Origin: Prevotella communis
Lineage (GTDB): Bacteria > Bacteroidota > Bacteroidia > Bacteroidales > Bacteroidaceae
Assembly: GCF_022024175.1 (NCBI RefSeq)
Contig: NZ_CP091794.1
Coordinates: 62,001-126,000 of the forward strand
Direction of reading: 5' to 3'
DNA: 64,000 nt
Under the pieces are notes generated by a model, which saw only the letters and a list, made by a program, of their open reading frames with translations, was not told where the DNA came from and searched no databases. Positions within the stretch are counted from its first letter, which is position 1; every line of letters starts with the position of its first letter. The position numbers and the translations under genes were made by a program. This document shows positions 15,970 through 24,924 of the stretch, one piece after another.

Positions 15970-16710
15970 ATGACAGCAGAACTGGATATGACGCGCATCC
16001 CACAGCACATTGCCATTATTATGGATGGTAACGGTCGCTGGGCCATGGAACGTGGCAAGGAGCGCACCTATGGTCATCAGGCCGGTGTTGAGGCCGTACG
16101 TCGCATCACGTCAGAATGTACACGACTGGGTGTGAAGTACCTCACGCTCTATACCTTCTCTACTGAAAACTGGAACCGCCCCGATGATGAGGTGGCTGCA
16201 CTTATGGGATTGGTTCTCTCTTCACTCGAGGATGAGATCTTCATGAAGAATAATGTGCGTTTCCGTGTGATAGGCGACTTAGGTCGACTGCCTGAGGCTG
16301 TACAGCAGAAACTGCGTGAGACGGAAGAGCATACGGCAAAGAATGATGCGATGACAATGGTTGTGGCATTGAGCTATTCATCGAAGCTTGAGATTGTACG
16401 TGCTATGCAGAAGATGGCACAGGAGGTGAAGGATGGGACCCTCACTCCAGAGTCTATCGATGAGAAAACCGTCGATGAGCACCTGTGGACAAGTTTTATG
16501 CCCGATCCCGACCTGCTGATCCGTACGGGTGGCGAGGTACGTATCTCCAACTACCTGCTATGGCAGATAGCTTACTCAGAGCTCTATTTCTGCGACACCT
16601 ACTGGCCCGACTTCGGTGAGCAGGAGCTGCGTAAGGCTATTCAGAGTTTCCAGAGCCGTCAGCGTCGTTTTGGTAAGACCGAGGCGCAGGTGGAAGAGGA
16701 GGAAAAGTAA
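15970..16710 (+). CDS. uppS: Isoprenyl transferase (undecaprenyl diphosphate synthase)
   Basis: 246 aa. '[17 protein letters not shown]' (catalytic Asp), '[12 protein letters not shown]', '[15 protein letters not shown]' and the C-terminal '[22 protein letters not shown]' define cis-prenyltransferases. Adds isopentenyl units to farnesyl diphosphate to make the C55 lipid carrier for peptidoglycan and O-antigen. Followed by bamA after ~30 bp. Confidence 0.96.
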   Translation: MTAELDMTRIPQHIAIIMDGNGRWAMERGKERTYGHQAGVEAVRRITSECTRLGVKYLTLYTFSTENWNRPDDEVAALMGLVLSSLEDEIFMKNNVRFRVIGDLGRLPEAVQQKLRETEEHTAKNDAMTMVVALSYSSKLEIVRAMQKMAQEVKDGTLTPESIDEKTVDEHLWTSFMPDPDLLIRTGGEVRISNYLLWQIAYSELYFCDTYWPDFGEQELRKAIQSFQSRQRRFGKTEAQVEEEEK

Positions 16711-16739
16711 TAAGGTAAAAATGTTAAAGTCAAATTAAA

Positions 16740-19454
16740 GTGACCCATTATTATATTATAAATAAGGTGAAAGGATTGGTGAAAGGTATCTTGCCTCTTT
16801 GCCTTCTTACCTTCTTGCCTTTGTATGCTTCAGCACAGAATAAGATAGTAAACCCCGATATCTCCTATGCTGGTACTCCCCGTCAGTGTGAGATTGGTGG
16901 TATCACCGTAGAAGGTGTAGAGGGCTATGAGGATTTCGTATTGATTAACCTGTCGCAACTTCGTGTAGGGCAGAGTATCGAGGTTCCTGGCAGTGAGATT
17001 ACGGAGGCTGTGAAGCGTTACTGGAAACATGGCTTGTTCTCAGATGTCTCAATCACCGCCGACTCTATCGTGGATTCTAAGGTCTATCTTTGTATCCATC
17101 TGTCCCTGCGTCCTCGTATCACCAATATTGAATATCATGGTGTGAAGAAGAGCGAGCGCGAGGATTTGGAGAACAAACTGGGTATGGCCAAGGGCATGAG
17201 TCTGACGAAGAACCTCATTGACCGTGCTAAGATCCTGGCCACAAAGTATTTTGATGATAAAGGCTATAAGAATGCTGAGATTGATATCCGTCAGAGCGAT
17301 GATGTAACGGGTAAGAATCAGGTGGTGCTCGATGTCTATATCGATAAGAAAGCCAAGATGAAGGTTCGCCGCATTATCTTTGATGGTAATGAAAAGGTGG
17401 CTGACAAGAAAATCAAGGGTGGTTTCTTCTCTAAGGGTGCCTTTGGTAAGATTCATGAGGCAGGCAAACTGGGCAATTTCTTCAAGGCCAAGAAATTTAC
17501 TCCAGAGCGCTATGGTGAGGCTAAGCAAGCCCTTATCGACAAGTATAACGAGATGGGTTTCCGTGATGCAACAATCGTTGAGGACTCTGTGTGGACGGTT
17601 GACGACAAGCACGTCAACGTGTATGTCAAGATAGAGGAGGGTGAGAAATACTATCTGCGTAATATCACTTGGGTTGGTAATACCGTTGCCAATACCGATG
17701 CTCTGAATAAGACGCTGGGAATGGTGAAAGGCGATGTCTACAACCAGCGACTCATGAACAAGCGCTTGATAGAGGATGATGATGCTGTACATAACTTCTA
17801 TTATAATAATGGTTATGTGTTCTCTAGTGTGGAGCCAACAGATATCAATGTTGTGGGTGACTCTATAGATGTGGAGGTACGTATCACAGAAGGTCCGCAG
17901 GCTCACTTGAACAATGTACGTATCTTTGGTAACGACCGCCTCTATGAGGAGGTAGTGCGCCGTGAACTCCGTACCAAGCCTGGTGATCTCTTCTCAAAGG
18001 ATGCCCTGATGCGTTCTGCTCGTGAAATCGCTTCTATGGGTTACTTCGACCCTGAGTCGGTGAGCCCAGACGTGAAGCCTAACTATCAGGATGGTACTGT
18101 TGACGTAGACTGGAACCTGGAGCAGAAATCTAATGACCAGTTGGAACTCTCACTTGGTTGGGGACAGACTGGTGTCATCGGTCGTGTAGGTGTCAAGTTC
18201 AATAACTTCTCTTTGCGCAACCTCCTTGGTAAGAACAAGCTGCGCCGTGGCTTCCTGCCTGCTGGTGATGGTGAGCAGATTGGCTTGAATTTCCAGACAA
18301 ATGGTCGTTACTATAGCAGTTATAGTGCCAACTACTCTACGGGTTGGTTTGGCGGAAAGCGTCCTAACGCCTTCAACGTAGGTGTCTATTATTCTAAGCA
18401 GAGTGACGTGTCGAGCACCTATTACAACTCAGCCTACATGAACAATATCTATAGTTACATGTATGGCACGGGTTCATACAACAGCAGCTACTATAACTAT
18501 GATAGTTTCCTTGATGACGATAAATATGTGAAACTGTTGGGTATCTCCGTTGGATGGGGTAAGCGTCTGCGCTGGCCTGATGACTATTTCCAGTTCTCGG
18601 CTACCTTGGCTTATCAGCGTTATATGCTGAAAGACTGGCAGTACTTCCTGATTTCCAATGGTAACTGTAACAATATCAACCTGGGATTGTCGCTGACACG
18701 TAATTCTACCGATAACCCCTTGTTCCCACGTCATGGTTCAGAGTTCTCACTCTCTGTAACCCTTACGCCACCTTGGTCTTTGTTTGATGGCAAGGATTAT
18801 AAGAATCTGGCTACCCAGGATACTTATACCAACGATTATGAGCGCTACCAGAGCGAGCAGTCGTCAAAGTATAAGTGGGTGGAGTATCACAAGTGGAAGT
18901 TCAAGAGCCGTACCTATACAGCCCTCTCAGATGGTCAGAAATGCTTCGTGCTGATGACTCGTGTAGAGTTTGGTTTGCTGGGCTCTTACAATAAATACAA
19001 GAAGTCACCATTCGAAACCTTCTATGTGGGTGGTGACGGTATGAGTGGCTATAGCACCAGTTATGCTGAGGAGACCATCGGTCTGCGTGGTTATGATAAT
19101 GGTTCTATCTCTTCTTCTGCCTATGTAAAGGGTGGTGAGTGGAGTGGCAGTCGCTATAGTGCCTATGATGCCTATGCCTACGACCGCTTCACGCTGGAGT
19201 TGCGCTATCCCTTTATGTTGGGCAACACTACTATCTACGGACTTGGCTTCCTTGAGGGTGGTAACGCATGGGCAAAGACTCGTGATTTCAACCCCTTTGA
19301 TATGAAACGTTCGGCTGGTGTCGGTGTACGTATCTTCCTGCCTATGGTGGGTCTGATGGGTATCGACTGGGCCTATGGTTTCGACAAGGTATACAATGGA
19401 GGCTGGCAGCGTGGTGGCGGTCAGTTCCACTTCATACTTGGACAGGAATTCTAA
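16740..19454 (+). CDS. bamA: Outer membrane protein assembly factor BamA
   Basis: 904 aa. Signal segment ends 'LPLYASAQ'; five POTRA domains (~45-440, e.g. 'ITVEGVEGYEDFVLINL', 'NVRIFGNDRLYEEVVRRELRTKPGDLFS') and a 16-strand beta-barrel to the terminal 'FHFILGQEF', with a final Phe as in other barrels. The essential insertase of outer-membrane proteins. The start is a GTG at 16740; a second GTG at 16767 gives a more typical signal peptide, and no ATG fits. The barrel has a Tyr/Ser/Asn-rich insertion (~550-590, 'YNSAYMNNIYSYMYGTGSYN'). Confidence 0.95.
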   Translation: MTHYYIINKVKGLVKGILPLCLLTFLPLYASAQNKIVNPDISYAGTPRQCEIGGITVEGVEGYEDFVLINLSQLRVGQSIEVPGSEITEAVKRYWKHGLFSDVSITADSIVDSKVYLCIHLSLRPRITNIEYHGVKKSEREDLENKLGMAKGMSLTKNLIDRAKILATKYFDDKGYKNAEIDIRQSDDVTGKNQVVLDVYIDKKAKMKVRRIIFDGNEKVADKKIKGGFFSKGAFGKIHEAGKLGNFFKAKKFTPERYGEAKQALIDKYNEMGFRDATIVEDSVWTVDDKHVNVYVKIEEGEKYYLRNITWVGNTVANTDALNKTLGMVKGDVYNQRLMNKRLIEDDDAVHNFYYNNGYVFSSVEPTDINVVGDSIDVEVRITEGPQAHLNNVRIFGNDRLYEEVVRRELRTKPGDLFSKDALMRSAREIASMGYFDPESVSPDVKPNYQDGTVDVDWNLEQKSNDQLELSLGWGQTGVIGRVGVKFNNFSLRNLLGKNKLRRGFLPAGDGEQIGLNFQTNGRYYSSYSANYSTGWFGGKRPNAFNVGVYYSKQSDVSSTYYNSAYMNNIYSYMYGTGSYNSSYYNYDSFLDDDKYVKLLGISVGWGKRLRWPDDYFQFSATLAYQRYMLKDWQYFLISNGNCNNINLGLSLTRNSTDNPLFPRHGSEFSLSVTLTPPWSLFDGKDYKNLATQDTYTNDYERYQSEQSSKYKWVEYHKWKFKSRTYTALSDGQKCFVLMTRVEFGLLGSYNKYKKSPFETFYVGGDGMSGYSTSYAEETIGLRGYDNGSISSSAYVKGGEWSGSRYSAYDAYAYDRFTLELRYPFMLGNTTIYGLGFLEGGNAWAKTRDFNPFDMKRSAGVGVRIFLPMVGLMGIDWAYGFDKVYNGGWQRGGGQFHFILGQEF
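16790..16821 (+). repeat. 8-bp tandem array in the bamA signal-peptide region
   Basis: Four 8-bp units (CTTGCCTC, TTTGCCTT, CTTACCTT, CTTGCCTT). A degenerate GGTGAAAGG doublet lies just upstream (16767-16785), reminiscent of the reverse complement of the TTTCACC heptamer at pckA. Confidence 0.6.
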
Positions 19455-19466
19455 CCTATAAAATTA

Positions 19467-19988
19467 ATGATAATGAAGAAACTGATAATCCTTTTTATCT
19501 GTGCTGTCTGTGGTCTCTCAACGGCCTCTGCACAGAAATTTGCTTTGGTTGATATGGACTATATCTTCAAGAATATCCCTGCCTACGAGCGTGCTAACGA
19601 ACAACTGTCGCAGGTGTCGAAGAAATGGCAGGCAGAGGTGGATGCCATAATGACTGAAGCTCAGACTATGTATAAGAACTACCAGAACGAGGTGGTTTTC
19701 CTCTCTAAGGAGCAGAAACAGGCTAAGCAAGATGCTATTATGGAGAAGGAGAAATCTGCTGCCGACCTGAAGAAAAAATATTTTGGTCCTGAGGGAGAGC
19801 TCTTCAAGAAGCGCACAGCCCTAATGAATCCTATCCAGGAGGAGGTCTATAATGCTATTAAGGATGTTGCCGACCTGCGTGGCTATCAGCTGGTACTCGA
19901 TCGTGCCAGCGATACAGGCATCATCTTTGGCTCGCCTAAGATTGATATCTCTGATGAGGTGCTGCGCAAACTGGGCTACGCCAATTAA
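19467..19988 (+). CDS. OmpH/Skp family periplasmic chaperone
   Basis: 173 aa; signal peptide (KKLIILFICAVCGLSTASAQ), then 'KFALVDMDYIFKNIPAYERANEQLSQ' and a long charged coiled coil (~45-115), ending in the beta-strand region 'YQLVLDRASDTGIIFG'. Skp trimers hold unfolded outer-membrane proteins for BamA. Immediately downstream of bamA (12 bp). The start may be the second ATG at 19473 (MKKL). Confidence 0.92.
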   Translation: MIMKKLIILFICAVCGLSTASAQKFALVDMDYIFKNIPAYERANEQLSQVSKKWQAEVDAIMTEAQTMYKNYQNEVVFLSKEQKQAKQDAIMEKEKSAADLKKKYFGPEGELFKKRTALMNPIQEEVYNAIKDVADLRGYQLVLDRASDTGIIFGSPKIDISDEVLRKLGYAN

Positions 19989-20063
19989 ACTCATACGACA
20001 TGATAACGTCATAACGATATAATGTTCTAACGAAAATAACTTAATAAAAATAAAACAACAACA

Positions 20064-20570
20064 ATGAAAAAGTTTATTATCTGCGCTCTTTGCGCAATCT
20101 GCGGTTTCACTACCGCCAACGCACAGGCTAAGTTTGGTCACGTGAACACACAGGAGATTGTCCAGGCTATGCCTGAGTTTACTACTGCACGTACAGACAT
20201 CGAGAAGCTTACTCAGCAGTATGAGGCTGATTTGAAGTCTATGCAGGACGAACTCCAGAAGAAGGCTGAGGCTTTCGAGAAGGAGGAGGCTACCCTGCCC
20301 GAGAATATCAAGACTCGTCGTAATCAGGAGCTGCAGGATCTCTATCAGCGTATCCAGCAGACCTATCAGGACAACCAGCAGGCTCTTGCTAAGGCTCAGC
20401 AGGAGAAGATGCAGGCTATCACCGCCAAGGTCCTTGATGCTATCAAGGCTGTTGGTCAGGAGGGTGGCTATGTATACGTGATGGATATGAGCGCTGGCAT
20501 TCCTTATATCAGCACTACACTCTCAAGCGACGTTACCGCTCAGGTTAAGGCTAAGCTGGGATTGAAGTAA
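20064..20570 (+). CDS. OmpH/Skp family periplasmic chaperone (second copy)
   Basis: 168 aa; signal peptide MKKFIICALCAICGFTTANAQ, 'AKFGHVNTQEIVQAMPEF', an 80-residue coiled coil, and 'YVYVMDMSAGIPYIS'. A paralogue of the preceding gene. The 75-bp gap carries a degenerate 8-bp periodic sequence (20003-20034, units like ATAACGAT). Very biased codons suggest high expression. A strong terminator ends the bamA run. Confidence 0.93.
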   Translation: MKKFIICALCAICGFTTANAQAKFGHVNTQEIVQAMPEFTTARTDIEKLTQQYEADLKSMQDELQKKAEAFEKEEATLPENIKTRRNQELQDLYQRIQQTYQDNQQALAKAQQEKMQAITAKVLDAIKAVGQEGGYVYVMDMSAGIPYISTTLSSDVTAQVKAKLGLK

Positions 20571-20592
20571 AATCTATAAGACGAGATTATAT

Positions 20593-20624
20593 AAAAGGCC
20601 GACATCACGAATGTCGGCCTTTTA
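20593..20624 (+). terminator. Terminator of the bamA-ompH-ompH run
   Basis: AAAAGGCCGACAT, loop CACGA, ATGTCGGCCTTTT: a perfect 13-bp stem; bidirectional in form. Confidence 0.93.
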
Positions 20625-20656
20625 TGTTGGAGCATTTTGCTCACAGATATCATTGG

Positions 20657-21037
20657 TTATTTCTGTTCAGACGTGATGCCTACAATGTTGAGAAATACAT
20701 AAATTCGACTGGGAATGTCTGTTTGGTTGCTGTTTTTGAGAATCTTGACCTTTAACTCATAGGCAGTATTCTCTGCGTAGAGAGAGTCAAAGCCGTCAAT
20801 CTGCGACAATGTCCATTCCCCGGATTTATTCTCCCTGACCTGGTAATAGGACACAGGCAGCCCGTCAAGACTATAGCCCTCTGAGCGGCTGTTGGCAGCC
20901 ACTTCAATAGTTCCAACTGTGTACTGCTCGTTTTCGGTGCTCTCATCGTCTGTGCATCCTGCAAAGGCTAGTACTAATACCATGAGCATTGGGATAATCC
21001 ATATCCCTTTACTCCACTTCAATTTCTGTGTATTCAT
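20657..21037 (-). CDS. Small lipoprotein, DUF4377-like
   Basis: 126 aa with lipobox at Cys28 (LVLAFAGC). The C-terminal part 'YYQVRENKSGEWTLSQIDGFDSLYAENTAYELKVKIL' followed by '...SRIYVFLNIVGI' follows the DUF4377 pattern (W...I.GF...Y.Y.L.V, ending in a Y.L strand). Function unknown; outer membrane or periplasmic lipoprotein. Upstream (21038-21323) is A+T-rich DNA in which no further gene was seen. Confidence 0.7.
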   Translation of the reverse strand: MNTQKLKWSKGIWIIPMLMVLVLAFAGCTDDESTENEQYTVGTIEVAANSRSEGYSLDGLPVSYYQVRENKSGEWTLSQIDGFDSLYAENTAYELKVKILKNSNQTDIPSRIYVFLNIVGITSEQK

Positions 21038-21323
21038 CTTCTATAGGATTGTTATTATAATAATGATCTTTGTTGTAAACACGTCCAATATATAGTAAGA
21101 ACTATTTCCTGCTGGCACAGTAATATTTTGGAATTCAATATAATCACCATTGCCTTTTGAGTTTACAAAATTACATATTTTTATAGTATAAAACAAGAAA
21201 TTGAAGAAAAATATAAAGCTTTCTCGTAGTTTTTCCTGTTTTATTATTGGTGTTCACTAGTGTCCACATATATATATAGTATCAGCAAATAAATGATGAA
21301 ATAATTTGAACTCTCCCTGCAGA

Positions 21324-22169
21324 TTATCCCCAGAAGTCCTTGATGCGCTCAATATAGCGTTCACCAATGGCACGACCTATCTGGTAGACGTGCTGCATCT
21401 GTTGGGGATTATGCGAGATATGACCAATGGGAATTTTCGCGTCAGGACGAATCACCAGACAGCGACCCTCACGCTCGGCCTGAGCCACATATTCCAGCTG
21501 TTTGTTATACATGATGTGACGATAGTCCAAGGCTTTGATCATCTCTGGATAGCGTCTTAGGGCAAGGCGCATCAAGGGCATCAGGCGGTTGTGCTCTTTC
21601 TGATACCCCAACGGTTGGGTGAGAACCACCACATTGCGGTCGTAACCAATCGATTCTGTGTAGGCCAGGGGAATAGAGTCAGCCACGCCTCCGTCAAGCA
21701 GTTTGCGTCCCTGTATGCTGACCACTTTAGAAACCAGGGGCATCGATGCCGATGCACGTATCCATTCATAGGTGTCATAGTTGGCTTCCGTCAGTGGTTG
21801 ATAGACAGCTTCTCCTGTTTCCACATCCGTACACACCACGATAAACTCCATGGGGTTATGGTTGAAAGCATCGTCGTCATAGATCTCATACTGCTTAGGT
21901 ACAATATGATAATCAAACTCTGCGTTGAAATAGTCGCCTGTGGTGAGTAGTGAGCGGATGCCACTGTAGCGACTATCCTTGGCAAAGCGCATGTTGTAAC
22001 GGATGGCACGTCCTATCTGCCTGGATTTATAGTTACAGCCGAAGGCAGCACCAGCTGATACACCAATGAGCCCGTCGGGCCATATGTCGTGTTCCATCAT
22101 CACATCGATGATGCCTGTCGTCCATAGTCCGCGCATGGCGCCTCCTTCTAAAACAAGTCCTTTTTTCAT
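21324..22169 (-). CDS. Patatin-like phospholipase
   Basis: 281 aa from the ATG at 22169 (MKKGLVLEGGAMRG). Oxyanion loop 'GGAMRG', nucleophile elbow 'GVSAG' and the Asp of 'DGGVADSIPL' give the full Ser-Asp dyad. Cytoplasmic, no signal peptide; resembles the YjjU/RssA-type patatins. It lies 22 bp after the NhaC gene on the same strand, so the two may be co-transcribed. An upstream in-frame ATG at 22235 overlaps the antiporter gene and is not favoured. Confidence 0.92.
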   Translation of the reverse strand: MKKGLVLEGGAMRGLWTTGIIDVMMEHDIWPDGLIGVSAGAAFGCNYKSRQIGRAIRYNMRFAKDSRYSGIRSLLTTGDYFNAEFDYHIVPKQYEIYDDDAFNHNPMEFIVVCTDVETGEAVYQPLTEANYDTYEWIRASASMPLVSKVVSIQGRKLLDGGVADSIPLAYTESIGYDRNVVVLTQPLGYQKEHNRLMPLMRLALRRYPEMIKALDYRHIMYNKQLEYVAQAEREGRCLVIRPDAKIPIGHISHNPQQMQHVYQIGRAIGERYIERIKDFWG

Positions 22170-22191
22170 ATTGTGTTGAATAGTCTGGTTC

Positions 22192-23451
22192 TTATGAATA
22201 TTTCCTTGGATAACGGAACAAAATAGCCAATACAAGGGCTATGCCGATGAGCATGGGGTAGAACAGGTGAGGGATGATAATGATGGGATTCAGACCTGAT
22301 AGCCCAGCTGCAATCAGCACTTGTGCGCCATAGGGCAGCATTCCCTGGGTGAAACAGGAAGCTGTATCAAGGATAGAGGCCGATTTGCGTGGGTCGATAC
22401 CAAAACGCTTGGCCACATCCTTGGCTATCGGGCCGGTGGTGATGATAGCCACGGTGTTGTTGGCTGTACAGATATTCACCAGACAGGTCAGGACTGCGAT
22501 GCTCATCTCGCCGCCACGTGTTCCATTGATATTCCTTGTCAGGGCTTTGATGATGAGGTTGATGCCACCGTTGTGACGGATAATCTCCAGCATTCCGCCT
22601 GCCAGGATGGTGACGATAATCAGTTCCGACATGCCCATCATACCTTCGTTCATGGCGCTGAACCAGCCAAAAAGGTCGTAGGTTCCATGACTGATGCCGA
22701 TGATACCAGTGAGGATAATGCCGATAGTCAATGTCAGCAGGACGTTGATACCACATACGGCTAAGATGACAACAGCGAGATAGGGCAGTACGAGCCAGAA
22801 GTTCACCTCGCCCACCTCTGCACTTGTGTTGAGGCTGGTTCCCAGGAAGAAATAGACAACAAGCATCAGCAGGGCTACGGGTGCTACGATGCGGATGTTG
22901 ACGTGGAACTTATCCTTCATGTTGCACCCTTGCGTCTGTGTGGCCACAATGGTGGTGTCGCTGATAAACGAGAGGTTGTCGCCGAAATATGTGCCGCCAA
23001 CCACCAGTCCTACCATCAAAGGAACGCTGATGCCTGATTGTTGGGCGATGCCCACAGCCAGAGGCGTAAGGGCAGCAATGGTACCACAGCTGGTGCCGAT
23101 ACTCAGGGAGATAAAGCATGAAGCCAGGAAGATGCCTGGGAGGATAGCCTGCTCTGGCAGATAGTTCAGGGCCAGGTTCACGGTGGCATCCACAGCCCCC
23201 ATTGTCTTTGCCGCTGCAGCGAAGGCACCTGCCAGGATGAAGATAGCCAGCATCAGCACCATCGTAGGATTGCCTGCTCCCTTCGCAAAGATATTGATAC
23301 GCTCATTCATCGTCCCTTTCACCGTGAGCAGGGAATAGACGGAACTGACGAGGAAGGCTACGGCGATAGGTACTTTATAAAAATCCTGAGCAACGATACT
23401 TGTGACCAGATAGAGCACCAGGAATACGATTAATGGACTTAATGCTTTCAT
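22192..23451 (-). CDS. NhaC-family Na+/H+ antiporter
   Basis: 419 aa, about eleven TM helices. 'SCFISLSIGTSCGTIAALTPLAVGIA' and 'GGTYFGDNLSFISDTTIVATQTQGC' are the conserved NhaC/ArsB-NhaD superfamily segments. Exchanges Na+ (or a small organic acid) for H+ at the inner membrane. First gene of a leftward pair with the patatin; a minus-strand TATCTTTG at 23474-23481 is the likely -7 box. Confidence 0.88.
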   Translation of the reverse strand: MKALSPLIVFLVLYLVTSIVAQDFYKVPIAVAFLVSSVYSLLTVKGTMNERINIFAKGAGNPTMVLMLAIFILAGAFAAAAKTMGAVDATVNLALNYLPEQAILPGIFLASCFISLSIGTSCGTIAALTPLAVGIAQQSGISVPLMVGLVVGGTYFGDNLSFISDTTIVATQTQGCNMKDKFHVNIRIVAPVALLMLVVYFFLGTSLNTSAEVGEVNFWLVLPYLAVVILAVCGINVLLTLTIGIILTGIIGISHGTYDLFGWFSAMNEGMMGMSELIIVTILAGGMLEIIRHNGGINLIIKALTRNINGTRGGEMSIAVLTCLVNICTANNTVAIITTGPIAKDVAKRFGIDPRKSASILDTASCFTQGMLPYGAQVLIAAGLSGLNPIIIIPHLFYPMLIGIALVLAILFRYPRKYS

Positions 23452-23575
23452 CTGCTTAGTTTTATTTCCTGTGCAAAGATACGATTAATAATTGATAAAA
23501 ACGCTAAATCATTTCGTTATTTGGGAAAATATGCCTAATTTTGCGGCTGAATCATTAGACTGTTTATAATAAGGT

Positions 23576-24091
23576 ATGAAAAAAATTCTCTTAGTGATAT
23601 TTGCCTGTATCGCCATGGCAGCACAGGCACAGGACAATGCGCCAGCGTTGAAGTTTGGTTATCTGAGTTATGACCTGGCGTTGAAGTCAATGAAGGAATA
23701 TGCCACCGTACAGATGCGTATGGACTCCCTGCGCAGTGCCTTTAATGCTGAGATGCAGCGTGTGGAGGACGAGTTCAACCGTAAGTATGAGGACTTCCTC
23801 GACGGACAGAAGGATTTTCCACGTACCATCCTCTTGAAGCGCCAGACGGAGCTGCAGGAGATGCTCCAGAAGAATGTTGCCTTTAAACAGCAGTCTGTTC
23901 AGGAGATGAAGGATACAGAGGCCCAGCTGATGGCACCTCTTCGTATTCATCTGAATGAAGCCATTGCTACGATTGCCCGTGAGCAGGGACTGGCCCTTGT
24001 CATCAATACCGATGCCAATGCCTGTCCGTTTATCGAGCCGGCAATGGGTGTCGATGTCAATGAACTTGTTGTTAAGAAACTGAATCGATGA
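23576..24091 (+). CDS. OmpH/Skp family periplasmic protein (third copy)
   Basis: 171 aa with signal peptide (KKILLVIFACIAMAAQAQ), 'LKFGYLSYDLALKSMKEYATVQ', a coiled coil (~45-125) and 'GLALVINTDANACPFIEP'. More diverged than the two copies behind bamA. It overlaps murI by 4 bp (ATGA), so the two are translationally coupled. A -7 box TAATTTTG lies at 23536-23543. Confidence 0.88.
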   Translation: MKKILLVIFACIAMAAQAQDNAPALKFGYLSYDLALKSMKEYATVQMRMDSLRSAFNAEMQRVEDEFNRKYEDFLDGQKDFPRTILLKRQTELQEMLQKNVAFKQQSVQEMKDTEAQLMAPLRIHLNEAIATIAREQGLALVINTDANACPFIEPAMGVDVNELVVKKLNR

Positions 24092-24924
24092 AACTCTCGC
24101 AGGCTCCAGGTCCTATAGGTGTCTTTGACAGCGGATATGGCGGACTGACCATCCTGGATGGCATCCGTCAGTTGTTGCCCGAATACGATTATCTGTATCT
24201 GGGTGATAATGCCCGTGCCCCTTACGGACCGCGTTCCTTCGATGTGGTTTATGAGTTTACCCGCCAGGCTGTGCAGCGCCTGTTTGAGATGGGATGCCAT
24301 CTGGTTATCTTAGGCTGTAATACTGCTTCTGCAAAAGCCCTGCGCACCATCCAACAGGTTGACCTTCCCAAATGGGACAAGGACCGCCGCGTATTGGGCG
24401 TGATTCGTCCTACGGCTGAGGTTATTGGCTCGCTCACAGAGAGCCGTCATGTTGGAGTGCTGGCCACCGAGGGTACCATCAAGAGCGAGAGCTATAACCT
24501 AGAAATCAAGAAGCTCTATCCTGATGTCCAGGTGTCGGGCGTTGCTTGTCCTTTCTGGGTGCCATTGGTGGAATACAATGAGGCCGATTCCCCAGGAGCC
24601 GATTATTTTGTGAAGAAGCGTATTGACCAGATTATGGCTCTAGATCCGCAGATAGATGCCATCATCCTTGGTTGCACGCATTATCCCCTGCTGATGCCAA
24701 AGATTTTGAAGTATCTGCCAGCAGGTGTGATGGTTGTGCCTCAGGGTGAGTATGTGGCCGAGAGTCTGAAGTCATACCTTGAGCGCCATCCTGAGATGGA
24801 AAGGCAGTGCTCTAAGGGGGGCACTGCCCATTACCTCACCACCGAGAATCCTGATAAATTCAAGGAACAGGCTCAGATATTCCTCCACGAACCCGTTGAG
24901 GTGGAGAATATCACCTTAGGATAA
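24088..24924 (+). CDS. murI: Glutamate racemase
   Basis: 278 aa. 'IGVFDSGYGGLTI', the first catalytic cysteine in 'LVILGCNTASAKAL' and the second in 'AIILGCTHYPLLMP' are all present. Makes D-glutamate for peptidoglycan in the cytoplasm. Its 3' end overlaps the convergent permease gene by 9 bp. Confidence 0.96.
   Translation: MKLSQAPGPIGVFDSGYGGLTILDGIRQLLPEYDYLYLGDNARAPYGPRSFDVVYEFTRQAVQRLFEMGCHLVILGCNTASAKALRTIQQVDLPKWDKDRRVLGVIRPTAEVIGSLTESRHVGVLATEGTIKSESYNLEIKKLYPDVQVSGVACPFWVPLVEYNEADSPGADYFVKKRIDQIMALDPQIDAIILGCTHYPLLMPKILKYLPAGVMVVPQGEYVAESLKSYLERHPEMERQCSKGGTAHYLTTENPDKFKEQAQIFLHEPVEVENITLG

Noticed and set aside
15288..16067. 259-codon minus-strand frame across the DUF6089/uppS junction
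   Set aside because: Covers the ends of two clear genes on the other strand; no promoter, no motif.
17049..17906. 285-codon frame antisense to bamA
   Set aside because: Sense strand encodes the POTRA domains of bamA; the antisense frame has no recognisable domain.
21038..21323. Possible small gene in the A+T-rich gap before the patatin gene
   Set aside because: No ORF with ribosome site, promoter box or terminator could be made out.
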